A stretch of DNA of 5,534 bases. Source: Sphingomonadales bacterium UBA6171. GTDB lineage: Bacteria > Pseudomonadota > Alphaproteobacteria > Sphingomonadales > Sphingomonadaceae. The stretch is taken from assembly GCA_002422985.1 (NCBI GenBank), contig DITZ01000101.1, forward strand, positions 3,559 to 9,092, written 5' to 3'. A program made the translations under genes and the position numbers. Below the pieces are notes generated by a model. The model saw nothing but the letters and a program-made list of their open reading frames with translations, had not been told where the DNA came from and made no database searches. Positions 1-5,342 of this stretch are shown one piece after another (positions within the stretch are counted from its first letter, which is position 1; each line of letters starts with the position of its first letter).

Positions 1-113
1 AACGGGTTCATGCTCATCTTGACGTTGGCGAGTTCGACCCCGGTCTGGTCCGGCTTCACCCGCACCTTAACATTATAGTCGACCACCCGCTTCACGGGCA
101 CCAGAAGCTTCAT
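1..113 (-). CDS. etfB: Electron transfer flavoprotein subunit beta, N-terminal part (cut by window edge)
   Basis: Only the first 37 codons are present; the gene continues past base 1. The visible protein starts MKLLVPVKRVVDYNVKVRVK and continues through a GVELANVKMSMNP stretch, which is the typical N-terminus of alphaproteobacterial ETF-beta (the family continues with a DE-I-A-EEA type segment, not seen here). ETF-beta pairs with ETF-alpha to form a soluble FAD/AMP heterodimer that takes electrons from acyl-CoA and related dehydrogenases and passes them to ETF-ubiquinone oxidoreductase. The start is supported by a GGGGAG Shine-Dalgarno about 10 nt upstream (minus strand) and by the family start. 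It lies on the same strand as, and 129 nt downstream of, the cobalamin adenosyltransferase gene. etfA would be expected next, outside the window. Confidence 0.93.
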   Translation of the reverse strand, partial: MKLLVPVKRVVDYNVKVRVKPDQTGVELANVKMSMNP

Positions 114-242
114 CGCGTTTCTACTCCCCAGCTATGACAGACCCAAGCCCATGGGCAAAGCCGGCGGCGGAGTCAACGCAACCAAAATGAGGGGGGCATC
201 CTCGCGCCATTCCAGCGACAGGATGGTGGTCATGCAAAGCGC

Positions 243-806
243 CTATCGGTTGGCGGCGGGCACCCACAGCACATCGCCGTCACCGCCATGCGCGTGCAGA
301 TTGGCATGGCGCGCCATCACGAACAAATGGTCTGACAGCCGGTTCAGATAGTGGACGACCAGCGGGTTGATATCCCCGCCCGCCGTCACCGCATCGCGTT
401 CCGCCCGGCGCACCGTGGCGCGCGCGACATGCAGAAAGGCGGCCAGCGGCGTGCCGGCCGGCAGCACAAAGCTGTTCAGCGGCGCCAGCTCCGCATTCAT
501 CGCGTCAATCTCCTGCTCCAGCCGCTCCACCTGCGAGGGCACAATGCGCAGCGCCGCCCGGCCCGCCGGGTCGCCCGGCGTCGCAAGGTCTGCGCCCAGA
601 TCGAACATGTCATTCTGCACGCGGGTCAGCATCGTCTGGTGCGGCTCGCTGGCGTGCAGCCGCGCCACGCCGATGGCCGCATTCGCCTCGTCCACCGCGC
701 CATAGGCGGCAACGCGCGGCGAATCCTTGGCCAGTCGCGATCCGTCGGCCAGCCCGGTCGATCCATCATCGCCCGTCCGGGTGTAAATCCTGTTCAGCTT
801 CACCAT
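243..806 (-). CDS. pduO: PduO-type ATP:cob(I)alamin (corrinoid) adenosyltransferase
   Basis: A 187-residue protein, the usual size for single-domain PduO/MMAB-type enzymes (Cob_adeno_trans family), which transfer the adenosyl group of ATP to cob(I)alamin in the cytoplasm to make adenosylcobalamin for enzymes such as methylmalonyl-CoA mutase. The N-terminal nucleotide-binding segment IYTRTGDDGSTGLADGSR is at about residues 7-24. YGAVDEANAAIG follows at 35-46, the helix motif FVLPAGTP...RATVRRAER at about 113-137, and YLNRLSDHLFVMAR at 153-166; all are family hallmarks. The reading frame stays open far upstream, but the start at 806 is clear because family homology begins at MVKLNRIYTRTG. That ATG overlaps the TGA of the HIG1 gene (TGATG), indicating translational coupling; its own Shine-Dalgarno is weak. 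It is unrelated in fold to the CobA/CobO-type enzyme, although databases often use the cobO name for it. The stop is TAG. Confidence 0.95.
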   Translation of the reverse strand: MVKLNRIYTRTGDDGSTGLADGSRLAKDSPRVAAYGAVDEANAAIGVARLHASEPHQTMLTRVQNDMFDLGADLATPGDPAGRAALRIVPSQVERLEQEIDAMNAELAPLNSFVLPAGTPLAAFLHVARATVRRAERDAVTAGGDINPLVVHYLNRLSDHLFVMARHANLHAHGGDGDVLWVPAANR

Positions 807-1015
807 CAGCCGCCAAGCCCGCGCCCGCCAATGGCCAGCAGCAGCAAGACCAGCAGGATGGTCAGCGCCTGCAAGCCAACCCGCATGGACATGAGCTTGT
901 TGGACTGCGCCCCGCTGATGTCCTTGCCGGACCCCAGCGTCAGCAGCCCGCGCACCAGCACAAAGCCGGTGCCCGCCGCCGCACAGATGATGAGAATGAT
1001 GATCAGCATGTTCAT
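806..1015 (-). CDS. HIG1-domain twin-transmembrane protein
   Basis: A 69-residue inner-membrane protein with two hydrophobic helices (about residues 3-24 and 46-64) joined by a polar loop, GSGKDISGAQSNKLMSMR. The N-K-x-M-x-x-R-x-x-x-Q pattern at the second helix (N39, K40, M42, R45, Q49) matches bacterial HIG1 (hypoxia-induced protein region) members. Mitochondrial HIG1 proteins such as Rcf1 associate with respiratory supercomplexes and cytochrome oxidase; a respiratory role here is inference. The frame is open to an ATG at 1066, directly after the gluQ stop. I prefer the start at 1015 because AAGG lies 5 nt upstream and the membrane helix begins at once, whereas the 1066 start adds 17 atypical residues and has no Shine-Dalgarno. 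An ATG at 1009 is also possible. The stop overlaps the next start. Confidence 0.85.
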   Translation of the reverse strand: MNMLIIILIICAAAGTGFVLVRGLLTLGSGKDISGAQSNKLMSMRVGLQALTILLVLLLLAIGGRGLGG

Positions 1016-1066
1016 GCCGGCCTTGATAATCCAGCCGCGCGGCAAATGCACGACGGCATTTGGCAT

Positions 1067-1945
1067 TCAGGCCAGCAGCAGATGCCGGTCGTCGCCTGTC
1101 AGTGGCTCCGCGCGCAATCGCGCGGCCAGCGCCAGGCCATCCACGCCGCGCAGCCGCAGCGATTGCAGCGTTTCGGCCCGGTCGCGCTTCGCCAGCCGCC
1201 GGCCATCGGCCGCCAGCAGCAGCGGATGGTGGCAATAGCCGGGCGGCTTCAGCCCCAGCAGCGCCTGTAACAGCCGCTGCGCATGCGTCGCCCCGAACAG
1301 GTCGCGCCCGCGCACCACCTGCGTCACAGCCGCCGCCGCATCATCCACCACCACCGCCAGCGCATAGCCGACACCGATGTCGCGCCGCGCCAGCACGATA
1401 TCGCCACCGGCCAGTGCATCGGCCGCCACCCGTCCCGCCAGCGCATCTTCCCACCACAGCGGCCCGGCCAGCGCCGACGCTTTGGCCACATCCAGCCGCA
1501 CCGCGTGCGATTCCGTGGCTGCCCGCGCCCGACCATCGGCCAGCCCCCGGCAAATGCCCGGATAGACGGGCGCCACGCCATGCGGCGCAGCAGCGGCGGC
1601 GGCAATATCGGCCCGCGTGCAGAAACAGGGATAGGTCAGCCCCATCGCGCCCAGCCGCTGCAACGCCGCATCATGCCCCGCGCGCGCTGCCGATTGCAGC
1701 AGCACCGGCCCATCCCAATCCAGCCCCAGCCAGACCAGATCCTCAAGGATTCCCGTCACATATTCCGGCCGGCAGCGGGTCGTGTCGATATCCTCCATCC
1801 GCAGCACAAAGCGCCCGCCCGCTGTTCGCGCGATGGTGTGCGCCACCACCGCCGACCAGCCATGCCCCAGATGCAGCAGCCCCGTGGGCGAGGGTGCAAA
1901 GCGCGTGACCAGCGCCTTTTTTGCCGCCATTTTGCCCGCCGCCAT
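1067..1945 (-). CDS. gluQ: Glutamyl-Q tRNA(Asp) synthetase
   Basis: A 292-residue class I synthetase paralogue that has the GluRS catalytic core but no anticodon-binding domain. GluQRS activates glutamate and attaches it to the queuosine base at the wobble position of tRNA-Asp, not to a tRNA 3' end. Seen in order: RFAPSPTG (15-22), the HIGH signature as HLGH (25-28), LRMEDIDTTR (48-57), a zinc-binding set C107-x-C109...Y128-x3-C132, a Y-x-LAVVVDD segment (194-202), VVRGRDLFGATHAQRLLQ (210-227) and a KMSKS-equivalent RLAKRD (250-255). Length and the CxC/YxxxC zinc motif separate it from true GluRS, which is much longer. An in-frame ATG at 1984 would add 13 residues; the start at 1945 is preferred because AAGGGG sits 5 nt upstream of it, while 1984 lacks a clear ribosome site. 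It is the first gene of the minus-strand run. Confidence 0.93.
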   Translation of the reverse strand: MAAGKMAAKKALVTRFAPSPTGLLHLGHGWSAVVAHTIARTAGGRFVLRMEDIDTTRCRPEYVTGILEDLVWLGLDWDGPVLLQSAARAGHDAALQRLGAMGLTYPCFCTRADIAAAAAAPHGVAPVYPGICRGLADGRARAATESHAVRLDVAKASALAGPLWWEDALAGRVAADALAGGDIVLARRDIGVGYALAVVVDDAAAAVTQVVRGRDLFGATHAQRLLQALLGLKPPGYCHHPLLLAADGRRLAKRDRAETLQSLRLRGVDGLALAARLRAEPLTGDDRHLLLA

Positions 1946-1950
1946 TTCCA

Positions 1951-1956
1951 CCCCTT
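1951..1956 (-). promoter_or_regulatory. Shine-Dalgarno that decides the gluQ start
   Basis: Reading the minus strand, AAGGGG is followed by TGGAA and then ATG. It favours the start at 1945 over the longer in-frame start at 1984, which has no comparable site. Confidence 0.6.
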
Positions 1957-2086
1957 GACCAGGCTCAATATCTGGTGTTGTCATTAGCCTGACATACAGC
2001 TTCTGGTATAGGGCTGGCTATCAGCGAGCAGGCGTTCGAAGAGCGACTGCCCGAAGTGCGATAGGGCAAGGATCGGCGGACTATCT

Positions 2087-2106
2087 GCTCCCGCGGGCAA
2101 GGGAGC
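2087..2106 (+). promoter_or_regulatory. Hairpin holding the Shine-Dalgarno of the HNH gene
   Basis: GCTCCC (2087-2092) is complementary to GGGAGC (2101-2106) across an 8-nt loop. The right arm contains the AAGGGAG ribosome site placed about 8 nt before the ATG at 2114, so the fold would hide it. A competing palindrome CCCGCGGG lies at 2090-2097. The stem is only 6 bp and such stems arise readily in GC-rich DNA, so regulation is speculative. Confidence 0.3.
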
Positions 2107-2113
2107 GACGAGC

Positions 2114-2698
2114 ATGTATCATCCTGACGTGCTGGACCTGAAAGAGCGATGGTCCTCACCATCCGCCTGCCCTGCCCTGGTGCTGAATGCGGATTACACC
2201 CCGCTCAGCTATTACCCCCTTTCGCTCTGGTCATGGCAGGATGCCATCAAGGCCGCCTTCCTGGAGCGGGTGGACATTGTCGCCCAATATGACCGGGAAA
2301 TCCGCTCCCCCAGCTTCAGCATGCGGCTGCCTTCGGTGGTGGCATTGCGGCAATATGTGAAGCCCTCCACCCACCCGGCCTTCACCCGCTTCAACCTGTT
2401 CCTGCGCGACCGGTTCAGCTGCCAATATTGCGGCTGCAAGGAAGATCTCACCTTCGATCATGTGGTGCCCCGCGCCTATGGCGGCCGCACGACCTGGATC
2501 AATGTGACGACCGCCTGCGCGCCCTGCAACCTCAGGAAGGGCGGCCGCACCCCGGCCGAAGCCCATATGATCCCCCGCCAGCGGCCCTTCCAGCCCACGA
2601 GCCACCATCTGCGGGAAAACGGCCGCGCCTTCCCACCGCATCACTGCCATGCAACCTGGCGGGATTATCTGTACTGGGATGCAGAGCTGGAGGCTTGA
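2114..2698 (+). CDS. HNH endonuclease family protein
   Basis: A 194-residue protein with an HNH nuclease core in its second half: a zinc pair C103-x-x-C106, the catalytic DH at 115-116 (FDHVVPRAYGG), N130, a second zinc pair C135-x-x-C138 and the closing NLRKGGRTPAEA (139-150). These are the His-metal and structural-zinc positions of HNH proteins. The N-terminal part (ALVLNADYTPLSYYPLSLWSW, about 21-41) is a conserved companion segment of a widespread chromosomal HNH family of unknown task in bacteria. The ATG at 2114 has AAGGGAG 8 nt upstream. The gene is divergent from gluQ and no methyltransferase, helicase or toxin partner is visible, so there is no contextual support for a restriction or defence role. 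The final codons and TGA lie within a perfect 9-bp hairpin. The substrate is unknown. Confidence 0.88.
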   Translation: MYHPDVLDLKERWSSPSACPALVLNADYTPLSYYPLSLWSWQDAIKAAFLERVDIVAQYDREIRSPSFSMRLPSVVALRQYVKPSTHPAFTRFNLFLRDRFSCQYCGCKEDLTFDHVVPRAYGGRTTWINVTTACAPCNLRKGGRTPAEAHMIPRQRPFQPTSHHLRENGRAFPPHHCHATWRDYLYWDAELEA

Positions 2699-2712
2699 GC
2701 CAGGCTCAAGCC
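2692..2712 (+). terminator. Perfect hairpin across the HNH stop codon
   Basis: GGCTTGAGC (2692-2700) is perfectly complementary to GCTCAAGCC (2704-2712) with a CAG loop. The TGA stop (2696-2698) lies inside the left arm. No T-run follows, so intrinsic termination is not assured; it could protect the 3' end of the message. Confidence 0.4.
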
Positions 2713-2720
2713 GAAGGCGG

Positions 2721-2769
2721 CTGCGGTCTGGAGGGTGATTGCGGAACGCAATCGCCCGAAGACCCGCAG
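2721..2769. repeat. Long imperfect inverted repeat in the HNH-ndk spacer
   Basis: The core GGGTGATTGCG (2733-2743) pairs with CGCAATCGCCC (2747-2757) around a GAA loop with one wobble pair. Outside it CTGCGG (2721-2726) pairs with CCGCAG (2764-2769), and TCT with AGA, leaving a small internal loop and one bulge. The shape resembles REP-like intergenic elements or a bidirectional terminator between convergent genes. No T-tract is present on either side. Confidence 0.5.
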
Positions 2770-2833
2770 ACTCGCCGCCAGCGCCGGCCGGCTGAGTCGC
2801 GGCCCGCCGGCCGCGCCTTCGCCGAATATCGTC

Positions 2834-2854
2834 GCCCCGTGCCCGACACGGGGC
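2834..2854 (-). terminator. GC-rich hairpin downstream of ndk
   Basis: GCCCCGTG (2834-2841) is perfectly complementary to CACGGGGC (2847-2854), with loop CCCGA on the plus strand. It lies about 50 nt past the ndk stop in the direction of ndk transcription and is the best terminator candidate there, though it has no U-tract. Confidence 0.35.
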
Positions 2855-2906
2855 CGAGCTTTCGTCGGGTCAATGGGCCACGGCAACGCCATGACCATAG
2901 CCGGCC

Positions 2907-3329
2907 TCAGCCGACAATCTCGTCCGCATCGAAGAAGAACGCGATCTCAATCGCGGCATTTTCGTCGGAATCCGATCCATGCACGGTGTTCGCCTCGATG
3001 CTTTCGCCCAGTTCCTTGCGGATTGTACCGGCGTCGGCGTTGGCCGGGTTGGTGGCGCCCATCACGCGGCGGTTCAGCGCCACGGCATCTTCGCCTTCCA
3101 GCACCTGCACCACCACCGGGCCGGAGATCATGAACGACACCAGATCGCCAAAGAAGGGGCGCTCGCGGTGCACGGCATAAAAGCCTTCTGCCTGTCCGGT
3201 CGTCATCCGGATGCGCCGGGAGGCGACGACGCGCAGACCGGCATCTTCCAGCATCGCCGTCACCTTGCCGGTGATGTTGCGGCGGGTGGCGTCGGGCTTG
3301 ATGATCGAGAATGTGCGGGTGATGGCCAT
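2907..3329 (-). CDS. ndk: Nucleoside diphosphate kinase
   Basis: A 140-residue protein, the standard bacterial Ndk length. It moves the gamma-phosphate between nucleoside tri- and diphosphates in the cytoplasm through a phosphohistidine. The sequence starts MAITRTFSIIKPDATRRNITG, with the family FSIIKPDA motif at about 7-14. It continues with GFYAVHRERPFFGDLVSFMISGP (about 49-71), RRVMGATNP (87-95) and the active-site segment ANTVHGSDSDENAAIEIAFFF; H117 of NTVHGSD is the phosphorylated histidine. The frame is open 30 codons further upstream to 3419, but that extension is built of a DNA tandem repeat (ISDRISDRIS). The start at 3329 has AGGA 8 nt upstream and matches the family. It lies downstream of rnpB on the same strand and converges with the HNH gene. 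Confidence 0.97.
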   Translation of the reverse strand: MAITRTFSIIKPDATRRNITGKVTAMLEDAGLRVVASRRIRMTTGQAEGFYAVHRERPFFGDLVSFMISGPVVVQVLEGEDAVALNRRVMGATNPANADAGTIRKELGESIEANTVHGSDSDENAAIEIAFFFDADEIVG

Positions 3330-3348
3330 GATCGCTTCCTGTGCTTCA

Positions 3349-3381
3349 GATATTCTGTCGGATATTCTGTCGGATATTCTG
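3349..3381. repeat. 12-bp tandem repeat, about 2.75 copies, in the ndk leader
   Basis: The unit GATATTCTGTCG occurs at 3349-3360 and 3361-3372, followed by a partial third copy GATATTCTG at 3373-3381. Copies are identical over the shared bases. It lies 20-52 nt upstream of the ndk start, on the minus strand reading CAGAATATC with a CGA spacer. Its AT content stands out from the surrounding sequence. Confidence 0.9.
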
Positions 3382-3397
3382 ATTGGCGCGGGCCAAT
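3382..3397. repeat. Short palindrome between rnpB and ndk
   Basis: ATTGGC and GCCAAT flank a 4-nt centre (GCGG), directly abutting the tandem repeat. A second small dyad, AGCGC-ACT-GCGCT, is at 3403-3415. Together they may act as 3' processing or termination structures for rnpB or as a protein-binding site; neither is followed by a T-run. Confidence 0.45.
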
Positions 3398-3431
3398 AGC
3401 CGAGCGCACTGCGCTGCACAAGGGCGGGGGC

Positions 3432-3817
3432 GCGTCAGGCACCCTGTAAGCCGGGTTCTGTCCATGGGTTTCCCCATTGGGCAACCATTCATCTCGGATG
3501 CGTGTTGCCACGCACCTCCAGCAACCAACCCGCGCGCCCCGGCCGGATCAGGCCTGCCCCTTGCGGGGCGTGGCGCGCCTATTCGGTCTTGCTCCCGGTG
3601 GGGTTTGCCGTGCCACCACTGTTACCAGTGGCGCGGTGCGCTCTTGCCGCACCCTTTCGCCCTTGCCGGAAACCATCGCTGGCCCGTCCGGCGGTCTGCT
3701 TTCTGTTGCACTGTCCCTGGGGTCACCCCCGGCGGGCGTTACCCGCCACCGTCTATCCGCGGAGCCCGGACTTTCCTCGAACGCTTTCGCGCACGCGGTT
3801 GCCCGGATGCCTGACGC
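3432..3817 (-). ncRNA. rnpB: RNase P RNA, bacterial class A
   Basis: The catalytic RNA of RNase P, which removes 5' leaders from pre-tRNAs. Read on the minus strand, the 5' region contains the hallmark GAGGAAAGTCCGGGCTCC (3778-3761) and the 3' region contains ACAGAACCCGGCTTA (3461-3447), the two halves of the conserved P4/core. In between are ACAGAAAGCAGACCGCC (3706-3690) and the GGGTGAAAGGGTGCGG block near 3660-3645, both strongly conserved in proteobacterial rnpB. The ends were set by the P1 helix: GCGTCAGGCATC at the 5' end pairs with GGTGCCTGACGC at the 3' end. The length, about 386 nt, fits the class. Long open frames cross this region on both strands but are shadows of the RNA gene. Exact termini are uncertain by a few bases. 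Confidence 0.96.
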
Positions 3818-3823
3818 CCCGCC

Positions 3824-3852
3824 TCCTTGCCAATCGCCCCTGTTGCGGTCAA
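3824..3852 (-). promoter_or_regulatory. Possible rnpB promoter
   Basis: TTGACC (minus strand, 3852-3847) lies 30 nt before the P1-derived 5' end of rnpB, the right distance for a -35 box. The -10 position at 17-nt spacing would be CAAGGA (3829-3824), a poor match, so only the -35 half is persuasive. Confidence 0.35.
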
Positions 3853-3876
3853 GCTGCGCGCCACGGCCAACAGGGG
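3837..3876. promoter_or_regulatory. Perfect 9-bp inverted repeat between rnpB and the DUF4870-like gene
   Basis: CCCCTGTTG (3837-3845) and CAACAGGGG (3868-3876) are exact reverse complements 22 nt apart. The interval contains the candidate rnpB -35 element, and the right arm contains most of the Shine-Dalgarno (AGGGGAG) of the gene starting at 3886. It could be a repressor site for the divergent promoters or an RNA stem that covers the ribosome site. Confidence 0.45.
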
Positions 3877-3885
3877 AGCCACCGC

Positions 3886-4245
3886 ATGGAACCGGCGCAA
3901 AGCAGCGACTTCGACATGAATCGCCCCACCATCATCAGCCTGCTCTATCTCGGCTCCTTCCTGGCCGGCATCACCGCCATCATCGGCATCATCCTCGCCT
4001 ATGTCTGGCGCGGCGAGGATCATCCGGGCTGGGAGGACAGCCATTATCGCTATCATATCCGCACCTTCTGGATCGGCATGGTCTATACGGTGCTTGCCAT
4101 CATCGGCTCCATCTTCACGCTGTTCCTGCTCGCCTGGGCCTTTTTCGGCGCGGTTGCCCTGTGGTTCGTGGTGCGCGGCGTGAAATCGCTGCTGGCCGCG
4201 CAGAAACGCGAGCCGCTGCCCAATGTGGAGACCTGGCTGTTCTGA
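3886..4245 (+). CDS. DUF4870-like small membrane protein
   Basis: A 119-residue predicted inner-membrane protein of unknown function. A hydrophobic segment at about 16-40 is followed by a polar loop with HPGWEDSHYRYHIRTFWIG (about 46-64). One long or two closely spaced membrane helices follow at 63-97, then a basic RGVKSLLAAQKRE and a conserved-looking end, PLPNVETWLF. The H-x-R/Q-x-x-IRTFWI pattern in the loop matches what I know of DUF4870/Tic20-like bacterial membrane proteins. The frame is open far upstream through rnpB, but the ATG at 3886 is preferred: GGGGAG lies about 9 nt upstream and the protein then starts just before the first helix. An internal ATG at 3916 (MNRPTIIS) is an alternative without a clear ribosome site. 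It is followed 16 nt later by the transporter gene, probably in the same transcript. Confidence 0.82.
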   Translation: MEPAQSSDFDMNRPTIISLLYLGSFLAGITAIIGIILAYVWRGEDHPGWEDSHYRYHIRTFWIGMVYTVLAIIGSIFTLFLLAWAFFGAVALWFVVRGVKSLLAAQKREPLPNVETWLF

Positions 4246-4261
4246 CGTTGCCCGCCCCCGC

Positions 4262-5320
4262 ATGAGCCTGAAACCCGTCGCGCCGCGCCACAGCCGGCCG
4301 CTGCCGGCCGCCGCCGACCTGTTCGGCGATATCGAGCCAACGCCGCAGGTTCGCCTCAAAGACTATGTGCCCGGCCTCGTCGTCGCCCTGCTTGCCACCA
4401 TGGCGGCCGGCTATATGGCCGATCAATATGGCGCGCCGCTCACGCTGATGGCGCTGCTGGTGGGGCTGGCGCTCAATTTCCTGTCGGGCGATCCGCGCCT
4501 CACCCCCGGCCTGTCCTTTGCCGCCAAGGATATTCTGCGCCTGGGCATCATCCTGATCGGCGTGCGCGTAACATTGGGCGACATGCTGGCCATCGGCTGG
4601 CAGGGCTTCGCCGCCATGCTGGCCATATTGGCCGCCACCTTCCTGTCCGGCATCGCGCTCGCCCGGCTGTTCGGCTTTTCCCGCGCCTTTGGCACATTGG
4701 CGGGCGGTGCGGTTGCCATCTGCGGCGGCTCGGCCGCCATGGCGCTGGCCGCCACCCTGTCAGACCGGCGCGTCAGCCAGTCAGAGGTCACCATGGTGCT
4801 TGTTGGCATCGCCGCCGTGGGGGCGGCCGCCATGGCGCTTTATCCGCCGATCGCGCTGGGGCTGGGCCTGTCCGATTCCGCCGCCGGTTTCCTGATGGGG
4901 GCCGCCATCCATGATGTGGCGCAGGCGGTGGGCGCCGGCGCGTCGGTCTCCGCCGTCGCCGGCGACACCGCCACCATCGTGAAGCTCAGCCGTGTGGCCA
5001 TGCTGGCGCCCATGCTGCTGCTGGTGGCCGCCATGTTCCGCGATGGCGGCAAGGCGAAGGGTGCCGCCATGCCGCTGTTCCTTGTCGGCTTCTTCGCGGT
5101 CGCCGCCATCAACAGCAGCGGCATCATCCCCGCCGCGGCGGCCAACCTTGCCGGAAGAGCATCGGGCTGGATGCTGGCCATGGCCATCGCCGCCGCCGCC
5201 ATCCGTTCGCCGATGAAGGACCTGCTGGCCGCCGGCCCCAGACCGCTGCTGGTGGTCGCCGGCGCATCGATCGTGGCGCTGGCCGGGGCGCTGGCGGCAG
5301 CGCTGCTGCTGTTTGCATAG
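4262..5320 (+). CDS. YeiH/UPF0324-family membrane protein, putative sulfate exporter
   Basis: A 352-residue polytopic inner-membrane protein of the YeiH/UPF0324 (Cons_hypoth698) family, annotated elsewhere as putative sulfate exporters; the substrate is not established from sequence. Family signatures are visible: LRLGIILIGVRVTLGDM (92-108), the AICGGSAAM re-entrant-like segment (152-160), GAAIHDVAQAVGAG (213-226) and KLSRVAMLAP (241-250). Hydrophobic segments run almost continuously from about residue 36 to the C-terminus, consistent with some 10-11 helices. A soluble N-terminal tail of about 34 residues precedes the first helix. The frame is open back to 4223, overlapping the previous gene, but the ATG at 4262 gives a start just after its stop. 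No Shine-Dalgarno precedes 4262 (GTTGCCCGCCCCCGC), so coupling to the upstream gene is likely and the exact start is less certain. The stop is TAG. Confidence 0.88.
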   Translation: MSLKPVAPRHSRPLPAAADLFGDIEPTPQVRLKDYVPGLVVALLATMAAGYMADQYGAPLTLMALLVGLALNFLSGDPRLTPGLSFAAKDILRLGIILIGVRVTLGDMLAIGWQGFAAMLAILAATFLSGIALARLFGFSRAFGTLAGGAVAICGGSAAMALAATLSDRRVSQSEVTMVLVGIAAVGAAAMALYPPIALGLGLSDSAAGFLMGAAIHDVAQAVGAGASVSAVAGDTATIVKLSRVAMLAPMLLLVAAMFRDGGKAKGAAMPLFLVGFFAVAAINSSGIIPAAAANLAGRASGWMLAMAIAAAAIRSPMKDLLAAGPRPLLVVAGASIVALAGALAAALLLFA

Positions 5321-5342
5321 CGGCGTCAACTACACCGGCTAA

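Noticed and set aside
148..176. etfB promoter with TTGACT (176-171, minus strand)
   Set aside because: The expected -10 position reads CATGGG, which is not persuasive, and read-through from the upstream gene is plausible.
351..1238. Long open frames on the plus strand and a 330-codon minus frame upstream of the adenosyltransferase
   Set aside because: Low-complexity arginine/alanine-rich translations overlapping three recognisable minus-strand genes; family homology begins only at 806.
1060..1987. Long plus-strand open frames opposite gluQ
   Set aside because: They are proline/arginine/histidine-rich shadow frames of GC-rich coding DNA; the minus strand carries all synthetase motifs.
1985..2113. 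tRNA or other structured RNA gene in the gluQ-HNH spacer
   Set aside because: A GTTCGAA motif at about 2034-2040 recalls a T-loop, but no acceptor, D-arm or anticodon stems can be drawn around it; no convincing consensus promoter was found either.
2665..2898. 77-codon minus-strand frame over the HNH-ndk spacer
   Set aside because: It encodes no domain I recognise, overlaps the end of the HNH gene and is made largely of the hairpin repeats; more likely a product of the repeat than a gene.
3382..3415. Intrinsic terminator for rnpB
   Set aside because: Two small dyads are present but there is no U-run after either on the minus strand, so they are listed only as palindromes.
3477..4265. Long plus-strand open frames (from 3477 and 3502) crossing into the DUF4870-like gene
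   Set aside because: They run through rnpB, whose conserved core sequences and P1 ends are unmistakable; only the part from 3886 looks like protein.
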